Source of the DNA: Janthinobacterium sp. 1_2014MBL_MicDiv
GTDB taxonomy: Bacteria > Pseudomonadota > Gammaproteobacteria > Burkholderiales > Burkholderiaceae_D
Length of the DNA stretch: 64,000 nucleotides
Direction: 5' to 3'
Assembly (NCBI RefSeq): GCF_001865675.1
Contig: NZ_CP011319.1
Span: forward strand, 3,162,001-3,226,000
The notes below the pieces were generated by a model. The model was given only the letters and a program-made list of their open reading frames with translations. It did not search any database and was not told the DNA's origin. Every line of letters begins with the position of its first letter. The stretch's first letter is position 1. This document shows, one piece after another, positions 52,180-61,000 of the stretch. Made by a program: the position numbers and the translations under genes.

Positions 52180-52195
52180 GATAAGCGATCTTATC
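52180..52195. promoter_or_regulatory. Palindromic operator candidate, LysR/aldo-keto reductase gap
   Basis: GATAAG (52180-52185) and CTTATC (52190-52195) are perfect inverted arms around CGAT. The site lies 33 bases from the LysR start and about 55 from the reductase start, as expected for autoregulation plus activation. Confidence 0.5.
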
Positions 52196-52249
52196 GCATG
52201 CTGTTGCCTGCTCCATACTCATTGCATCTTTTTTTGAAGAGGAATGACC

Positions 52250-53248
52250 ATGGAATACCGCACACTGGGCACATCGGGCCTGAGCGTCGCACCCATCGGC
52301 CTGGGCTGCATGGGCATGAGCTTTGCCTACGGCGGCGCCGACGAGGCAAGCGCCTTGCGCGTGCTGCACCGCGCCGTGGAACTGGGCGTCACCCTGATCG
52401 ACACGGCCGAAGTATACGGCCCCTACGCCAACGAGGCGCTGGTGGGGCGCGCCCTGAAACAGCTGCGCGGCAAGGTCAGCATAGCCACCAAGTTCGGCTT
52501 CCGCATCCTGCCGCACGGCCAGGGCGTGGAACGCATGGCCGGCGTGGACAGCCGCCCGGAACACATCGTCCAGGTGGTGGAAGCGTCGCTGTCCCGGCTG
52601 GGCGTCGACTGCATCGACCTGCTGTACCAGCACCGCGTGGACCCCGCCGTGCCCATCGAGGACGTCGTCGGCGCCATGGCCGGGCTGGTGCGGGCGGGCA
52701 AGGTGCGCCACCTGGGACTGTCGGAAGTGTCGGCCGCCACCCTGCGCCGCGCCCACGCCGTGCATCCGATCGCGGCCGTGCAATCCGAATATGCGCTGTG
52801 GAGCCGCGACGTGGAAGCGGACGTGCTGCCCGCCTGCCGCGCGCTGGGCATCGGCTTCGTGCCCTACAGCCCGCTGGGACGCGGCTTCCTGACCGGCAAG
52901 CTCGCTTCCAGCGCCGCGCTGGCGCCCGACGACTATCGCCATAGCTTGCCCCGTTTCCAGCCGCAAGCCATGGCCGCCAACGGGCGCCTGGTGGCCGCGC
53001 TGCAACGCCTGGCCGCCGCGCGCGGCGCCACGGCGGCGCAGCTGGCCCTGGCCTGGCTGCTGGCGCAAGGCGGCGACATCGTGCCGATTCCCGGCGCCCG
53101 CAGCCTGGCGCACCTGGAAGAGAACGTCGCCGCCGCGCAGATCGTCCTGAGCGACAGCGAGCTGGCCGCCATCGGCGCCGCCATCGCGCCCACCGCCGTG
53201 CAGGGCGCGCGCTACCCGCGGCATGAGCTGGACATGCTTGGCCTGTAG
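52250..53248 (+). CDS. Aldo/keto reductase
   Basis: This 332-residue NADPH-dependent reductase has the full catalytic tetrad: D51 and Y56 in LIDTAEVYGP, K81 in ATKFGF and H128 in LLYQHRVDP. A C-terminal NADPH-binding stretch reads 'IVPIPGARSLAHLEENV'. It fits the single-domain AKR group similar to plant-type and YajO-like aldo-keto reductases. I prefer the ATG at 52250 because GAGGA lies 7 bases upstream; the ATG at 52244 is too close to it. It is divergent from a LysR gene. It probably detoxifies reactive aldehydes. Confidence 0.87.
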   Translation: MEYRTLGTSGLSVAPIGLGCMGMSFAYGGADEASALRVLHRAVELGVTLIDTAEVYGPYANEALVGRALKQLRGKVSIATKFGFRILPHGQGVERMAGVDSRPEHIVQVVEASLSRLGVDCIDLLYQHRVDPAVPIEDVVGAMAGLVRAGKVRHLGLSEVSAATLRRAHAVHPIAAVQSEYALWSRDVEADVLPACRALGIGFVPYSPLGRGFLTGKLASSAALAPDDYRHSLPRFQPQAMAANGRLVAALQRLAAARGATAAQLALAWLLAQGGDIVPIPGARSLAHLEENVAAAQIVLSDSELAAIGAAIAPTAVQGARYPRHELDMLGL

Positions 53249-53315
53249 ACAACCATGCTTGAGTGCGCTATACAAGTTTCTTTTTACCCGCCGCACTTGA
53301 AATGGCTGAATCCGC

Positions 53316-53321
53316 TATCAT
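53316..53321 (+). promoter_or_regulatory. -10 element candidate for the nitroreductase gene
   Basis: TATCAT lies 37 bases before the chosen start, with a weak CACTTG 16 bases upstream as a -35. The 109-base gap is otherwise featureless. Confidence 0.25.
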
Positions 53322-53357
53322 TTCCAATCTGAACTATTCATTATGAAAGGGATTTAT

Positions 53358-53996
53358 ATGTCCGATTTGCTCGAAACACTGCAATGGCGCTACGCCACCA
53401 AGAAAATGGACCCGACGAAAACGGTGCCGCAAGACAAGGTCGAGCGCATCCTGGAAGCCGTGCGCCTGACGGCCAGCTCCAGCGGGCTGCATCCCTATGA
53501 AGTGTTCGTGGTGACGAATCCGGCCCTGCGCGAGCAGATCAAGCCGCATGCGTGGAACCAGTCGCAAGTGACGGACGCCTCGCATTTGCTGGTGTTTGCC
53601 GCCTGGGACAATTACACGGTCGAGCGCATCAACAAGATGTTTGACCTCGTCAACACCGTGCGCGGCTTCAAGAACGAAGGCTGGGAAGCGTACCGCCAGC
53701 AAATCCTCGCCACGTATCCGCAGCGCGACGCCGAGACCAACTACCAGCACGCGGCGCGCCAGGCCTACATCGGCGTGGGCACGGCCCTGATCGCCGCAGC
53801 GCAGGAAAAAGTCGACTCGACGCCGATGGAAGGTTTCGACCCGGCCAAGGTCGATGAAATCCTCGGCCTGCGCGCAAAAGGCCTGCGTTCGGTCGTCATG
53901 CTGCCGCTCGGCTACCGCGCCGATGAAGGCGACTGGCTGGTCGACCTGAAAAAAGTGCGCCCGGCGCGCGGGCAGTTCATCACCGAACTGGCGTAA
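53358..53996 (+). CDS. NAD(P)H-dependent nitroreductase, NfsB-like
   Basis: This 212-residue FMN oxidoreductase opens with the family pattern 'LQWRYATKKMDPTKTVP' (residues about 8-24), giving the RYATKK flavin-binding loop. 'LTASSSGLHPYEV', 'AARQAYIGVGTALIAAAQEKVDSTPMEGFD' (in parts) and a final 'MLPLGYRADEGDW' also match. It likely reduces nitroaromatics or quinones. AAGGGA lies 7 bases before the ATG at 53358; an in-frame ATG at 53343 would overlap that site. A strong terminator follows. Confidence 0.86.
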   Translation: MSDLLETLQWRYATKKMDPTKTVPQDKVERILEAVRLTASSSGLHPYEVFVVTNPALREQIKPHAWNQSQVTDASHLLVFAAWDNYTVERINKMFDLVNTVRGFKNEGWEAYRQQILATYPQRDAETNYQHAARQAYIGVGTALIAAAQEKVDSTPMEGFDPAKVDEILGLRAKGLRSVVMLPLGYRADEGDWLVDLKKVRPARGQFITELA

Positions 53997-54013
53997 GCAC
54001 ACCGCGCCTCTCG

Positions 54014-54051
54014 AAAAAGCGGATGCCGGCAACGGCATCCGCTTTTTTTTC
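54014..54051. terminator. Bidirectional intrinsic terminator
   Basis: A 15-bp stem (AAAAAGCGGATGCCG / CGGCATCCGCTTTTT) with a GCAA loop is followed by further T residues. With A-rich and T-rich flanks it can stop both the nitroreductase transcript and the convergent kinase transcript. Confidence 0.85.
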
Positions 54052-54053
54052 GT

Positions 54054-55364
54054 TCACGCCGCCTGCGGAAAGCGCACCGTCACGCACAGTCCCCGTCCCG
54101 CCTCGCCGTCGGCCAGCGCGATGTCGGCCCGGTGGTGCTCGGCGATGTGGCGCACGATGGACAGGCCCAGGCCGCAGCCCCAGGCATCGTTGCCATCGGG
54201 CCGGAAGAAACGATCGAACAGGCGCGCATGGTGCTGCAACGGCACGCCGGGACCGTTATCGCGCACGCGCAGCAGCGGCCGGCCATCTTCCTGCGCCGCC
54301 TGCAGGTCGACCCTGCCGCCCTGCTGCGTGTAGCGCAAGGCATTGTCGATCAGGTTGTTCAGCAAGACTTGCAAGCCATCCGGGTCGGCTTTCACCATCA
54401 CCCTGGTCGGCAATGTTTCAACCACACCCAGGTCGATGTCGCGGCTGTCGGCCAGCGCGCTGTGGTCGGCCACGGCCGCTTCCAGCAATTGCCCCAGATC
54501 GACAGACTGCAGCTGGCTGGCCGTCAGCGCCGTCTCGTGGCGCGCCAGACTCAGCAGCTGGCGCACGAGGTGGGTGCTGCGGTCGAGCCGCTCGTGCAGC
54601 CTGGCCAGCGCGGCCGCCCGCGCCGCCTCGCCGCTGGCCCGTTCGGCCAGCTGCAACTGCAGCTTCAGCGCCGTCAGCGGCGAGCGTAATTCGTGCGCGG
54701 CATCGGCGACAAAGGTGCGCTGCGCCGTCAGCGCCGCCTCGAACTGCCCCATCAGTCCATTCAGCGCCAGCGCCACGGGCCGCAGTTCGGGCGGCATGTC
54801 GTCGGCCGCCAGCGGCGTGAGCGCATCCGGCGAGCGGCCCGCCACCGATGCGGCCAGCCGGTGCAGCGGCGCCAGCGCCCGACCCACCACGGCGACGATC
54901 AGCAGCGCCAGGATCAGCGCGAACACCAGCAGCGGCGCGCCGGCGCGCATGGTCATCTGCCACGCCAGCTGGTCGCGCACGGCCTGCGCCTGCGCCACCT
55001 GCACGTAACGGCCGCGCCGCGTCTCGCCGTACAGGCGCCAGTCCTCGCCCTGCACCAGGACGTCGGCAAAACCGGCCAGCGCATAGCGCGGCAGTGGTGA
55101 CTGGCCCGGCAAAACGGGCAATGGCTGGCCCGCCTCGTCCCACGCCTGCAGCACGAATGCTTCTTCCGGATCCTGCGCGGCGGGCATGCCCGTCTGCGGT
55201 TCGAACTCGTCGGGCAAGGCCACGGCCAGCTGGCGCAGCTGCAAGTCGGCCAGTTCATTGGTTTCTTCCAGCAGCGAGCGGAACAGTGAAATGCCCGCAC
55301 CGAGCACGCACAGCAAGGTGGCGGCCAACAAGCCGAGCAGCAACTGGCGGCGGATGCTCAGCAT
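54054..55364 (-). CDS. Sensor histidine kinase, QseC-like
   Basis: This 436-residue kinase has TM1 (about 7-28), a periplasmic domain of about 110 residues and TM2 (about 142-161). A HAMP region and a HisKA domain with H224 in VADAAHELRSPLTAL follow, then an ATPase domain with N-box 'LLNNLIDNALRYT', 'VRDNGPGVPLQHH' and 'GCGLGLSIVRHI'. Domain order and motifs match QseC/PmrB/TctE-type kinases. It overlaps the response-regulator gene by 7 bases. The signal is unknown. Confidence 0.87.
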   Translation of the reverse strand: MLSIRRQLLLGLLAATLLCVLGAGISLFRSLLEETNELADLQLRQLAVALPDEFEPQTGMPAAQDPEEAFVLQAWDEAGQPLPVLPGQSPLPRYALAGFADVLVQGEDWRLYGETRRGRYVQVAQAQAVRDQLAWQMTMRAGAPLLVFALILALLIVAVVGRALAPLHRLAASVAGRSPDALTPLAADDMPPELRPVALALNGLMGQFEAALTAQRTFVADAAHELRSPLTALKLQLQLAERASGEAARAAALARLHERLDRSTHLVRQLLSLARHETALTASQLQSVDLGQLLEAAVADHSALADSRDIDLGVVETLPTRVMVKADPDGLQVLLNNLIDNALRYTQQGGRVDLQAAQEDGRPLLRVRDNGPGVPLQHHARLFDRFFRPDGNDAWGCGLGLSIVRHIAEHHRADIALADGEAGRGLCVTVRFPQAA

Positions 55365-56023
55365 GGCGCCACGCGCATCTTGTAACCGACGCCGCGCACG
55401 GTCTGGATGCAGTCCGCGCCGAACTTCCTGCGCAGCTGGTACACATACACGTCGACGGTATTGCTTTCCACTTCGCTGTCCCAGCCATACAGCTTTTCGC
55501 CCAGCTGGCGCTTCGACACCACCTTGCCCGGATCGTCGAGCAAGGCGCGCAGCACGGAAAACTCGCGCGGCGGCAGCTTGATCTGCTCGCCTTCGAACGT
55601 GACGTCATGGCTGGCCAGGTCCAGCGTCAGCGCGCCGTGCTCGATGATGGAGCGCGAACGGCTGACCCTGCGGCGCAGCAGCGCGCGTATGCGTGCCAGC
55701 AACTCGTCGAGGTCGAACGGTTTTACCAGGTAATCGTCGGCGCCGCTGTCGAGCCCCTCGACGCGGGCCGGCGTGTCGTCGCGCGCCGTGATGATCAGCA
55801 CGGGCAAGTCGGCGCCGCGCCTGCGCGTGGCGCGCAGCACCTCCATGCCCTCCTTGCCGGGCAAGCCCAGGTCCAGCAGCATCAGGTCGTAGGCGAAGCC
55901 GGCCAGCGCCAGCTCCGCATCGTGGCCATCGCGCACCCAGTCCACGGCATAGCACTCGCCAAGCAAGCCCTCGACCATGCTTTCCCCGATCATCGGATCG
56001 TCTTCCACCAGCAACACGCGCAC
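55358..56023 (-). CDS. OmpR-family response regulator, QseB-like, GTG start
   Basis: This 221-residue regulator has D51 in LMLLDLGLPGKEG as phospho-acceptor, acidic residues E7-D9, K in DDYLVKPFDL and a winged helix (about 128-219) with 'LPPREFSVLRALL' and 'NTVDVYVYQLRRKFG'. It fits the QseB/PmrA/TctD group. The start is GTG at 56023 with GAGGG about 6 bases upstream. It lies 100 bases after tssA on the same strand, so read-through from the T6SS operon is possible; the gap contains a TAAGAT-like -10 on the minus strand. Confidence 0.87.
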   Translation of the reverse strand: MRVLLVEDDPMIGESMVEGLLGECYAVDWVRDGHDAELALAGFAYDLMLLDLGLPGKEGMEVLRATRRRGADLPVLIITARDDTPARVEGLDSGADDYLVKPFDLDELLARIRALLRRRVSRSRSIIEHGALTLDLASHDVTFEGEQIKLPPREFSVLRALLDDPGKVVSKRQLGEKLYGWDSEVESNTVDVYVYQLRRKFGADCIQTVRGVGYKMRVAPC

Positions 56024-56123
56024 CCCGGTCCCTCACACAATGGCTAAAAATGCCCATATCTTACCGTGGATGACGCCAGGCCGTTGCCGTGGCGCCCGCT
56101 CGCAGGCCTCATGCCGCCGCGTT

Positions 56124-57248
56124 TTACAGGCGTATGCCCAGCACATTCACCAGGCGGTTCAAGTCGCCCTCCTCGCGGATGATTTCCGCGATCACCTCGG
56201 GCAGCGGCATGCGGCCCCAGTTGACGGCGCGGCGGATGAGGAACGGGGTCGGGCTGTGCGGCTCGATCTGCGCCAGGTATTCGGCCAGCGCCTCGAGCGT
56301 GGCGTAGGCTTCCGTGCGGTTGCGCCAGCGCGCGGCCATGGGCGCCGGGCCGGCGGCCGGCGCGGCCGCCGGTGCCGCATCGCCGCCGTCCGGCGCGGCG
56401 CAAGCGGCCAGCTCCGCTTCCGCCTCGTCCGGCACCGGGTCCAGCGCTTGCTCGTCCTGCAGTTGCAGCAGCACGCGCTGGACGGTTTCCAGCACGCCGC
56501 GCAGCTTCAGCAGCCGTGGCGCCTGTTCGCCCAGGCGCGTGTCGAGGAAGTCCGCCATGCCGTCGAGGCAATCGAGGCCGTGCGCGACGGCGGCGCCCAC
56601 GCGCGCCAGCTCGCCGCCCATCTGCGCCGCCGCGAACACGATGTCGGCGCGCGTCAGCGGCGCATCCTCGCCCGCGCCCGCATCGGCGCGCTCGCCAGGC
56701 ACGGGCGCCACGTCCTGCGCCGTCATGCGCTCCCAGTCGGCCAGGGTCAGCGGCGGCAGCTTGCCGCCCAGTACCAGCAGGGGCGCATGCAGGCGCACGC
56801 TCACGCTCAGCGACTCATTCAGCCACTCGAGCGGCGCCAGGCGCGCATCGGCGTCGCCGTCGTCGTCGATCAGCGGATGCACGTCCGGCCAGTAATCGCG
56901 CAGCAAGGCGTCGACCAGGCGCAGGCCGTGATACAGGCCGGCAAAGCCGCGCTGGCGCAGCCACGCCTCGGCCAGCCAGGCGGCGATCTGCACATCCTTC
57001 GAGCGCGCCGTCAACACCTCGCCGCAATGCTGTTCGATCAGCGCCCAGTCGGCGCGCTTGAGCGGGCGCTCCCATTGCCCCATCGGCAGGCTGGGGTCAT
57101 CCTCCTCGCGCAGCAGGCGGATCTCCATGCAGACGGCGTCGTAGCGGGCCGACTCGCCGCACGGCGCCTCGGGCGACAGGGGGGCCAGCAAGGCGTCCAG
57201 GCGTTGCTGGTCGGCGGCGCTGAGCAGGAAATCAGGAATGGCGTGCAT
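56124..57248 (-). CDS. tssA: Type VI secretion protein TssA (ImpA N-terminal domain)
   Basis: This 374-residue T6SS protein has an ImpA_N-type N-terminus: 'SPEAPCGESARYDAVCMEIRLL' (about 26-47), 'LRQRGFAGLYHGLRLVDALL' and 'YWPDVHPLIDDDGDADARLAPLEWL' (read in parts). An Ala/Pro-rich linker (about 285-305) and a C-terminal segment with 'EPHSPTPFLIRRAVNWG' follow. TssA proteins cap or prime the baseplate and sheath. I start at the ATG at 57248 (MHAIPDF); the upstream extension is not family-like. It is the last T6SS gene visible in the minus-strand operon, 71 bases after the formyltransferase gene. Confidence 0.85.
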   Translation of the reverse strand: MHAIPDFLLSAADQQRLDALLAPLSPEAPCGESARYDAVCMEIRLLREEDDPSLPMGQWERPLKRADWALIEQHCGEVLTARSKDVQIAAWLAEAWLRQRGFAGLYHGLRLVDALLRDYWPDVHPLIDDDGDADARLAPLEWLNESLSVSVRLHAPLLVLGGKLPPLTLADWERMTAQDVAPVPGERADAGAGEDAPLTRADIVFAAAQMGGELARVGAAVAHGLDCLDGMADFLDTRLGEQAPRLLKLRGVLETVQRVLLQLQDEQALDPVPDEAEAELAACAAPDGGDAAPAAAPAAGPAPMAARWRNRTEAYATLEALAEYLAQIEPHSPTPFLIRRAVNWGRMPLPEVIAEIIREEGDLNRLVNVLGIRL

Positions 57249-57319
57249 GGTCGTGTCTTTTCGGTTGAGCTGGCGTGTCAGGAACAGCCGCGCCAGGAAG
57301 GAGGAAGCGGGCGCCATCG

Positions 57320-58000
57320 TCAGGCGGCTGCATGGCGGGCCTGCGCGGCGTCGATCAGCCTGGCCACCTGCTGCGCCAGGAACTTGGCCGCCAGCGGCGA
57401 GGTACTCTTGTGCAGGTCGACCACCGAGGCGGCCGGCGGAAAGTAGATCTTGTCCGACAGCGCCACCAGCCGGCCCGTGTCGAAGCCGTCGTCCACTTCA
57501 TGCAGGGCGATGACGGCATGGTCGGCGCCATCGTCGAGCAGGGCCTGGAACGGGTTCGGTCCCGCGTAGGCCGACGGCCAGCCATCGTCCACGCACGGGT
57601 GCAGGTTGTAGAAGCCATGGCGCGGGAAGCGGTGCAGGCGCGCGTCGAACTGCTGGCCGAAGGTGGCCGCGATGCACAGCTCGGGGCGCCACTCGCGCTC
57701 GTACAGGCGGTAAAACTCCTCGCTCTTCACGCGGCCCCGGTAGGCCGGCAAGCCGTGCGCGGCCGCCAGGCGCGCCACCATCGCCTCCTCGTCCGCGCTG
57801 TGCGGATACGACCAGACGCGCCGCTCGCGGCTGACAAAGCCCACGCGCGGGTCATCGGTGGCCACGCCGACCACCTCGATGCGCGGCGCCAGCGGGCCTT
57901 TCAGCAATTCGCTGAGCACGTGAAAACCCCGGTAAAAGCTGCCGAACACGGCCACCCGCACGGGCGCCCCGCCCGCATGCCCCCGGTCGGCGGCGCTCAC
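57320..58000 (-). CDS. Formyltransferase-family protein inside the T6SS operon, GTG start
   Basis: This 226-residue enzyme-like protein has a formyltransferase core: 'VAVFGSFYRGFHVLSELL' at the N-terminus and the catalytic N-x-H-P signature in 'YNLHPCVDDGWPSAYAGPNP'. Aspartate-containing 'DDGADHAVIALHEVDDGFDTG' matches the HxxDxGxDxG pattern of methionyl-tRNA formyltransferase and related N-formyltransferases using formyl-tetrahydrofolate. It lacks the C-terminal tRNA-binding domain of Fmt (about 310 residues). The GTG at 58000 overlaps the tssM stop (GTGA) with AGGGG 6 bases upstream, so it is coupled to T6SS translation. Possible roles are modification of a T6SS component or a secreted enzyme; neither is known. 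Confidence 0.75.
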   Translation of the reverse strand: MSAADRGHAGGAPVRVAVFGSFYRGFHVLSELLKGPLAPRIEVVGVATDDPRVGFVSRERRVWSYPHSADEEAMVARLAAAHGLPAYRGRVKSEEFYRLYEREWRPELCIAATFGQQFDARLHRFPRHGFYNLHPCVDDGWPSAYAGPNPFQALLDDGADHAVIALHEVDDGFDTGRLVALSDKIYFPPAASVVDLHKSTSPLAAKFLAQQVARLIDAAQARHAAA

Positions 58001-61000
58001 CGCTCGCCCCTGTCGGCCTGCATACTGAGCCTGTCGGCGGCGCCGCCCGTGGCGGGCAAGGCCGCTTCCTGCCAGGCCGGCGCCTGGACCGGAAACACGG
58101 CCGGCCAGGCCAGCGGCGTGCGCTTGCCCGGCGCGCTGACGGCCAGGCGCACGAAGACGCGGGCGCGGCTGTCGGCGGCGGGCACTCTGCCCGTGGCGTC
58201 GGTATTGGCCAACGGAAACTCGAAACGCAGCAGCGGCGCACGCCCGTCGCTGCCCGGCGCCTCTTCCTCGCGATACGCGCCGATGAACGAGAACAGGGCC
58301 CACGGGTCGTCGAAACGGTAACTGACCGTGCGCTCGGCCACGGCCATGTGCGACTGGCCCGCTTCAGCCTTCGGCGTGCCCGTGCCGTCGCGCGCCAGGC
58401 GCATGGACAGCAGCACGGCCATGCCCGGCTCCCAGCGCAGCGCGCGCGGGGCCTCGTTCTGCCGCACGCTGGCGCCGCCGATGCTCAGGGTCCATTCGAT
58501 GATCTTGTTGCCTTCCGCCTCGGCGCCGGGATTGGCGCGGAACTGCGCCGTCACGTCGAGGCCGCCCGCCTGGCCCTCCTCGGCCGGATACAGGGGCGCC
58601 AGCACGTCGCGCACGCGGCGCAGCTGCAGGTTGGCCTTGCGCACGGCGGCGCTGACGGCGGGCCGGCCCGGCTCGCGCTCGGCCTGCGCGCTGGCGGCGC
58701 TGGCCCGTTCATACAGCTTCATCACGGCGCCCACTTCCTCGCGGTCGGCCGGCACGGCGTCGCTGGCGCGGCCGCGCGTCCCCGCCGCGCCGGACAGCGC
58801 GACGAACGGCAGGCGCCGCCCCAGGTCGCGGTTGTAGACCTCGGCGAAACGCTCCCACTCGCCCTGGTAATGGCTGGCCGACAGTTCGCGGCAGCGCGCC
58901 AGCAAGCCGCTTTGCAGGCCATGCAGGCGCTCGGCAAACACGTCGGCGCCGCGCCGCTGCGCCATGCGCGCGCCCAGCTTGTCGGCGCAGTTGGCCAGGT
59001 CGATGTCGGCGCTGCCGTTGAGGATGAACTGTTCCACCGCCAGCAGCGAACTGGTGGGACTTTTCAGGCGGTAGCGGCGCAAATCGGCCAGGATGGCTTG
59101 CCAGCGCGCCACCAGCGGCTGGCTGGCGGCCGCGCCGGACAGCTGCGTCAGCACGCCCTCGACCTGCTTGCCGAGGATCTCGATGAATTCCTGCTGCTGC
59201 GCCAGGTAAGCGTTCAGGCCGGCCCCGTCGCCAGCCGCGAAAGCCTCGACCAGCGCACCCTTCTCGCCCTTCCAGCCCTGGAACGCGCGGTCGCGCGGCA
59301 CGAACACCTCGCCCGCCGTGAACACCTCGTCCAGCCGACGCAGGCGCGACATGGCGTCGCGCGCCAGCGCCGTATCGACTTCGGCCACGGCCTGGCGCGC
59401 CCCCATCTCCTCCAGGCGGGCGCGCACGCGCAGCACGCTCGCATAGTCGGCGTCGCTGGCGGCGCTGGGCAATTCCGCCGCCGCAATCGTCAGCGCCTGC
59501 GCCAGCGCGCCATGCACGCTGCCGGCCAGGGCCTGGTCGACGAGGGCGCTGGCCGGCTGCTGCAAGCGGCTGGGCAAACGCGTGTACGGCCCCGCCTGGA
59601 ACGCCTTGCGCGCCTCGGCCAGGCTGGCGGCCCGCTCCAGCTGCGCCTTGTCCCAGCGGATGGTGGCGCCGGCTGGCACGTCAGGCAGGCGCACGGGCGT
59701 CTCGGCCCGCATGTACGGCGGCGCCATCAGCGCCGACACGGCTTCATGCAAGGCCTTGCGTTCGGGCGTGAAGGCCCAGCTGGCGGTGGCGCCGGCCCAG
59801 GCCAGGCCGGGGCCGCCCGCGTCGACGGGGTTGGGCGCGGCCAGGGTGGCGTCCCAGGCCATGACGAAGCGGCCGAAGCCCTGCGTCGCCAGCTGCCGGC
59901 TGTCCTGTGCGCCCACCTTGCCCAGCAGCGAATTGGCACCGATGCGTTCGAGCATGGCGTCGTGCGCGGCGCCCAGGTTCAGGTTACTTTGATGCATCCA
60001 GCCGCCCTTGCCCACCATCAGCTGGCTTTGCTGCGCATCGAGCGCCGCGCGCAGGGTTTGCCACTGGCGCAGCTGGGTGTCGAGGTCGCTGCTGCGCTGT
60101 GCGCCGTCGAACAGTCCGCCCGTGCTGGCGGCCACGGCCTGCTCGGCGCGCAGCAAGCCATTCTCGTCGAACAGGCGGCGGTACATGGCGCCGCTGGCCA
60201 GGTGCAGCGAACAGCGGGCCGCCTCCTGCATCGGCTCGATGGCCAGCGACGGCACGTTTTGCGCCACTTCGCGAAACAGCGCGGCCGTGCGGGCCGGCGT
60301 GCCGTTCAATTCCGTGCCCAGCAGCACGCGCACGACGAGCGCCAGGTCGTCGCCCGAGGCCGGCACGGAACTGGGGCCCTTCAGGCGCAGCATGGCGCTG
60401 ACGACGCGGTCCAGTTCATCCATGCGCGCCAGGTATTGCAGCATCGCCAGGTAGTGCGGCAAGTCTTCCAGGTTCAGCGCGCTGGGCGCCGGCACGCCCG
60501 CCTGCTCATGCCAGCGCGCCGGCAAGGTGCACTGGGCGCCCGCGATCAGGCTGCCCGTGGCCGGGTCGCGCGGCACGCCCGTCAGCTGGCTCAGCTGCGC
60601 GAAGGCGGCACGCCTCAGCGCTTCGAAGGCGTTGTCGGCGAAGCCCTGCTCCAGGCGCTGCTGCACGCGGTCGTGCAAGTCGTCGAAGATGGGCCAGGAA
60701 CCGGGCATGAAAAGGGAGCTGAAATGCGCCTCGCCCAGCTGTTCGATGTTGAGCAAGGCGTCGACGGCGCGCTGCTGGCTGCGCTGGGCATTGGGAGCGC
60801 CGCCGGCGGCCGCCGTCCAGCCGGCCGCCGCGCGGCCACTTTGCAGGCTGGCGCGGTCGTCGCCGTTCAGCGCATCGAGATAGACGATCATTTCGCCGGC
60901 CAGCCGGTGCAGCTGGAAGCTCGAAACAATCAGGCCCAGCGCCCACAGGGCCGGCAACAGCAGCGCCGACCAGTAGGCCAGGCGGCCGACGGCCGGCCGG

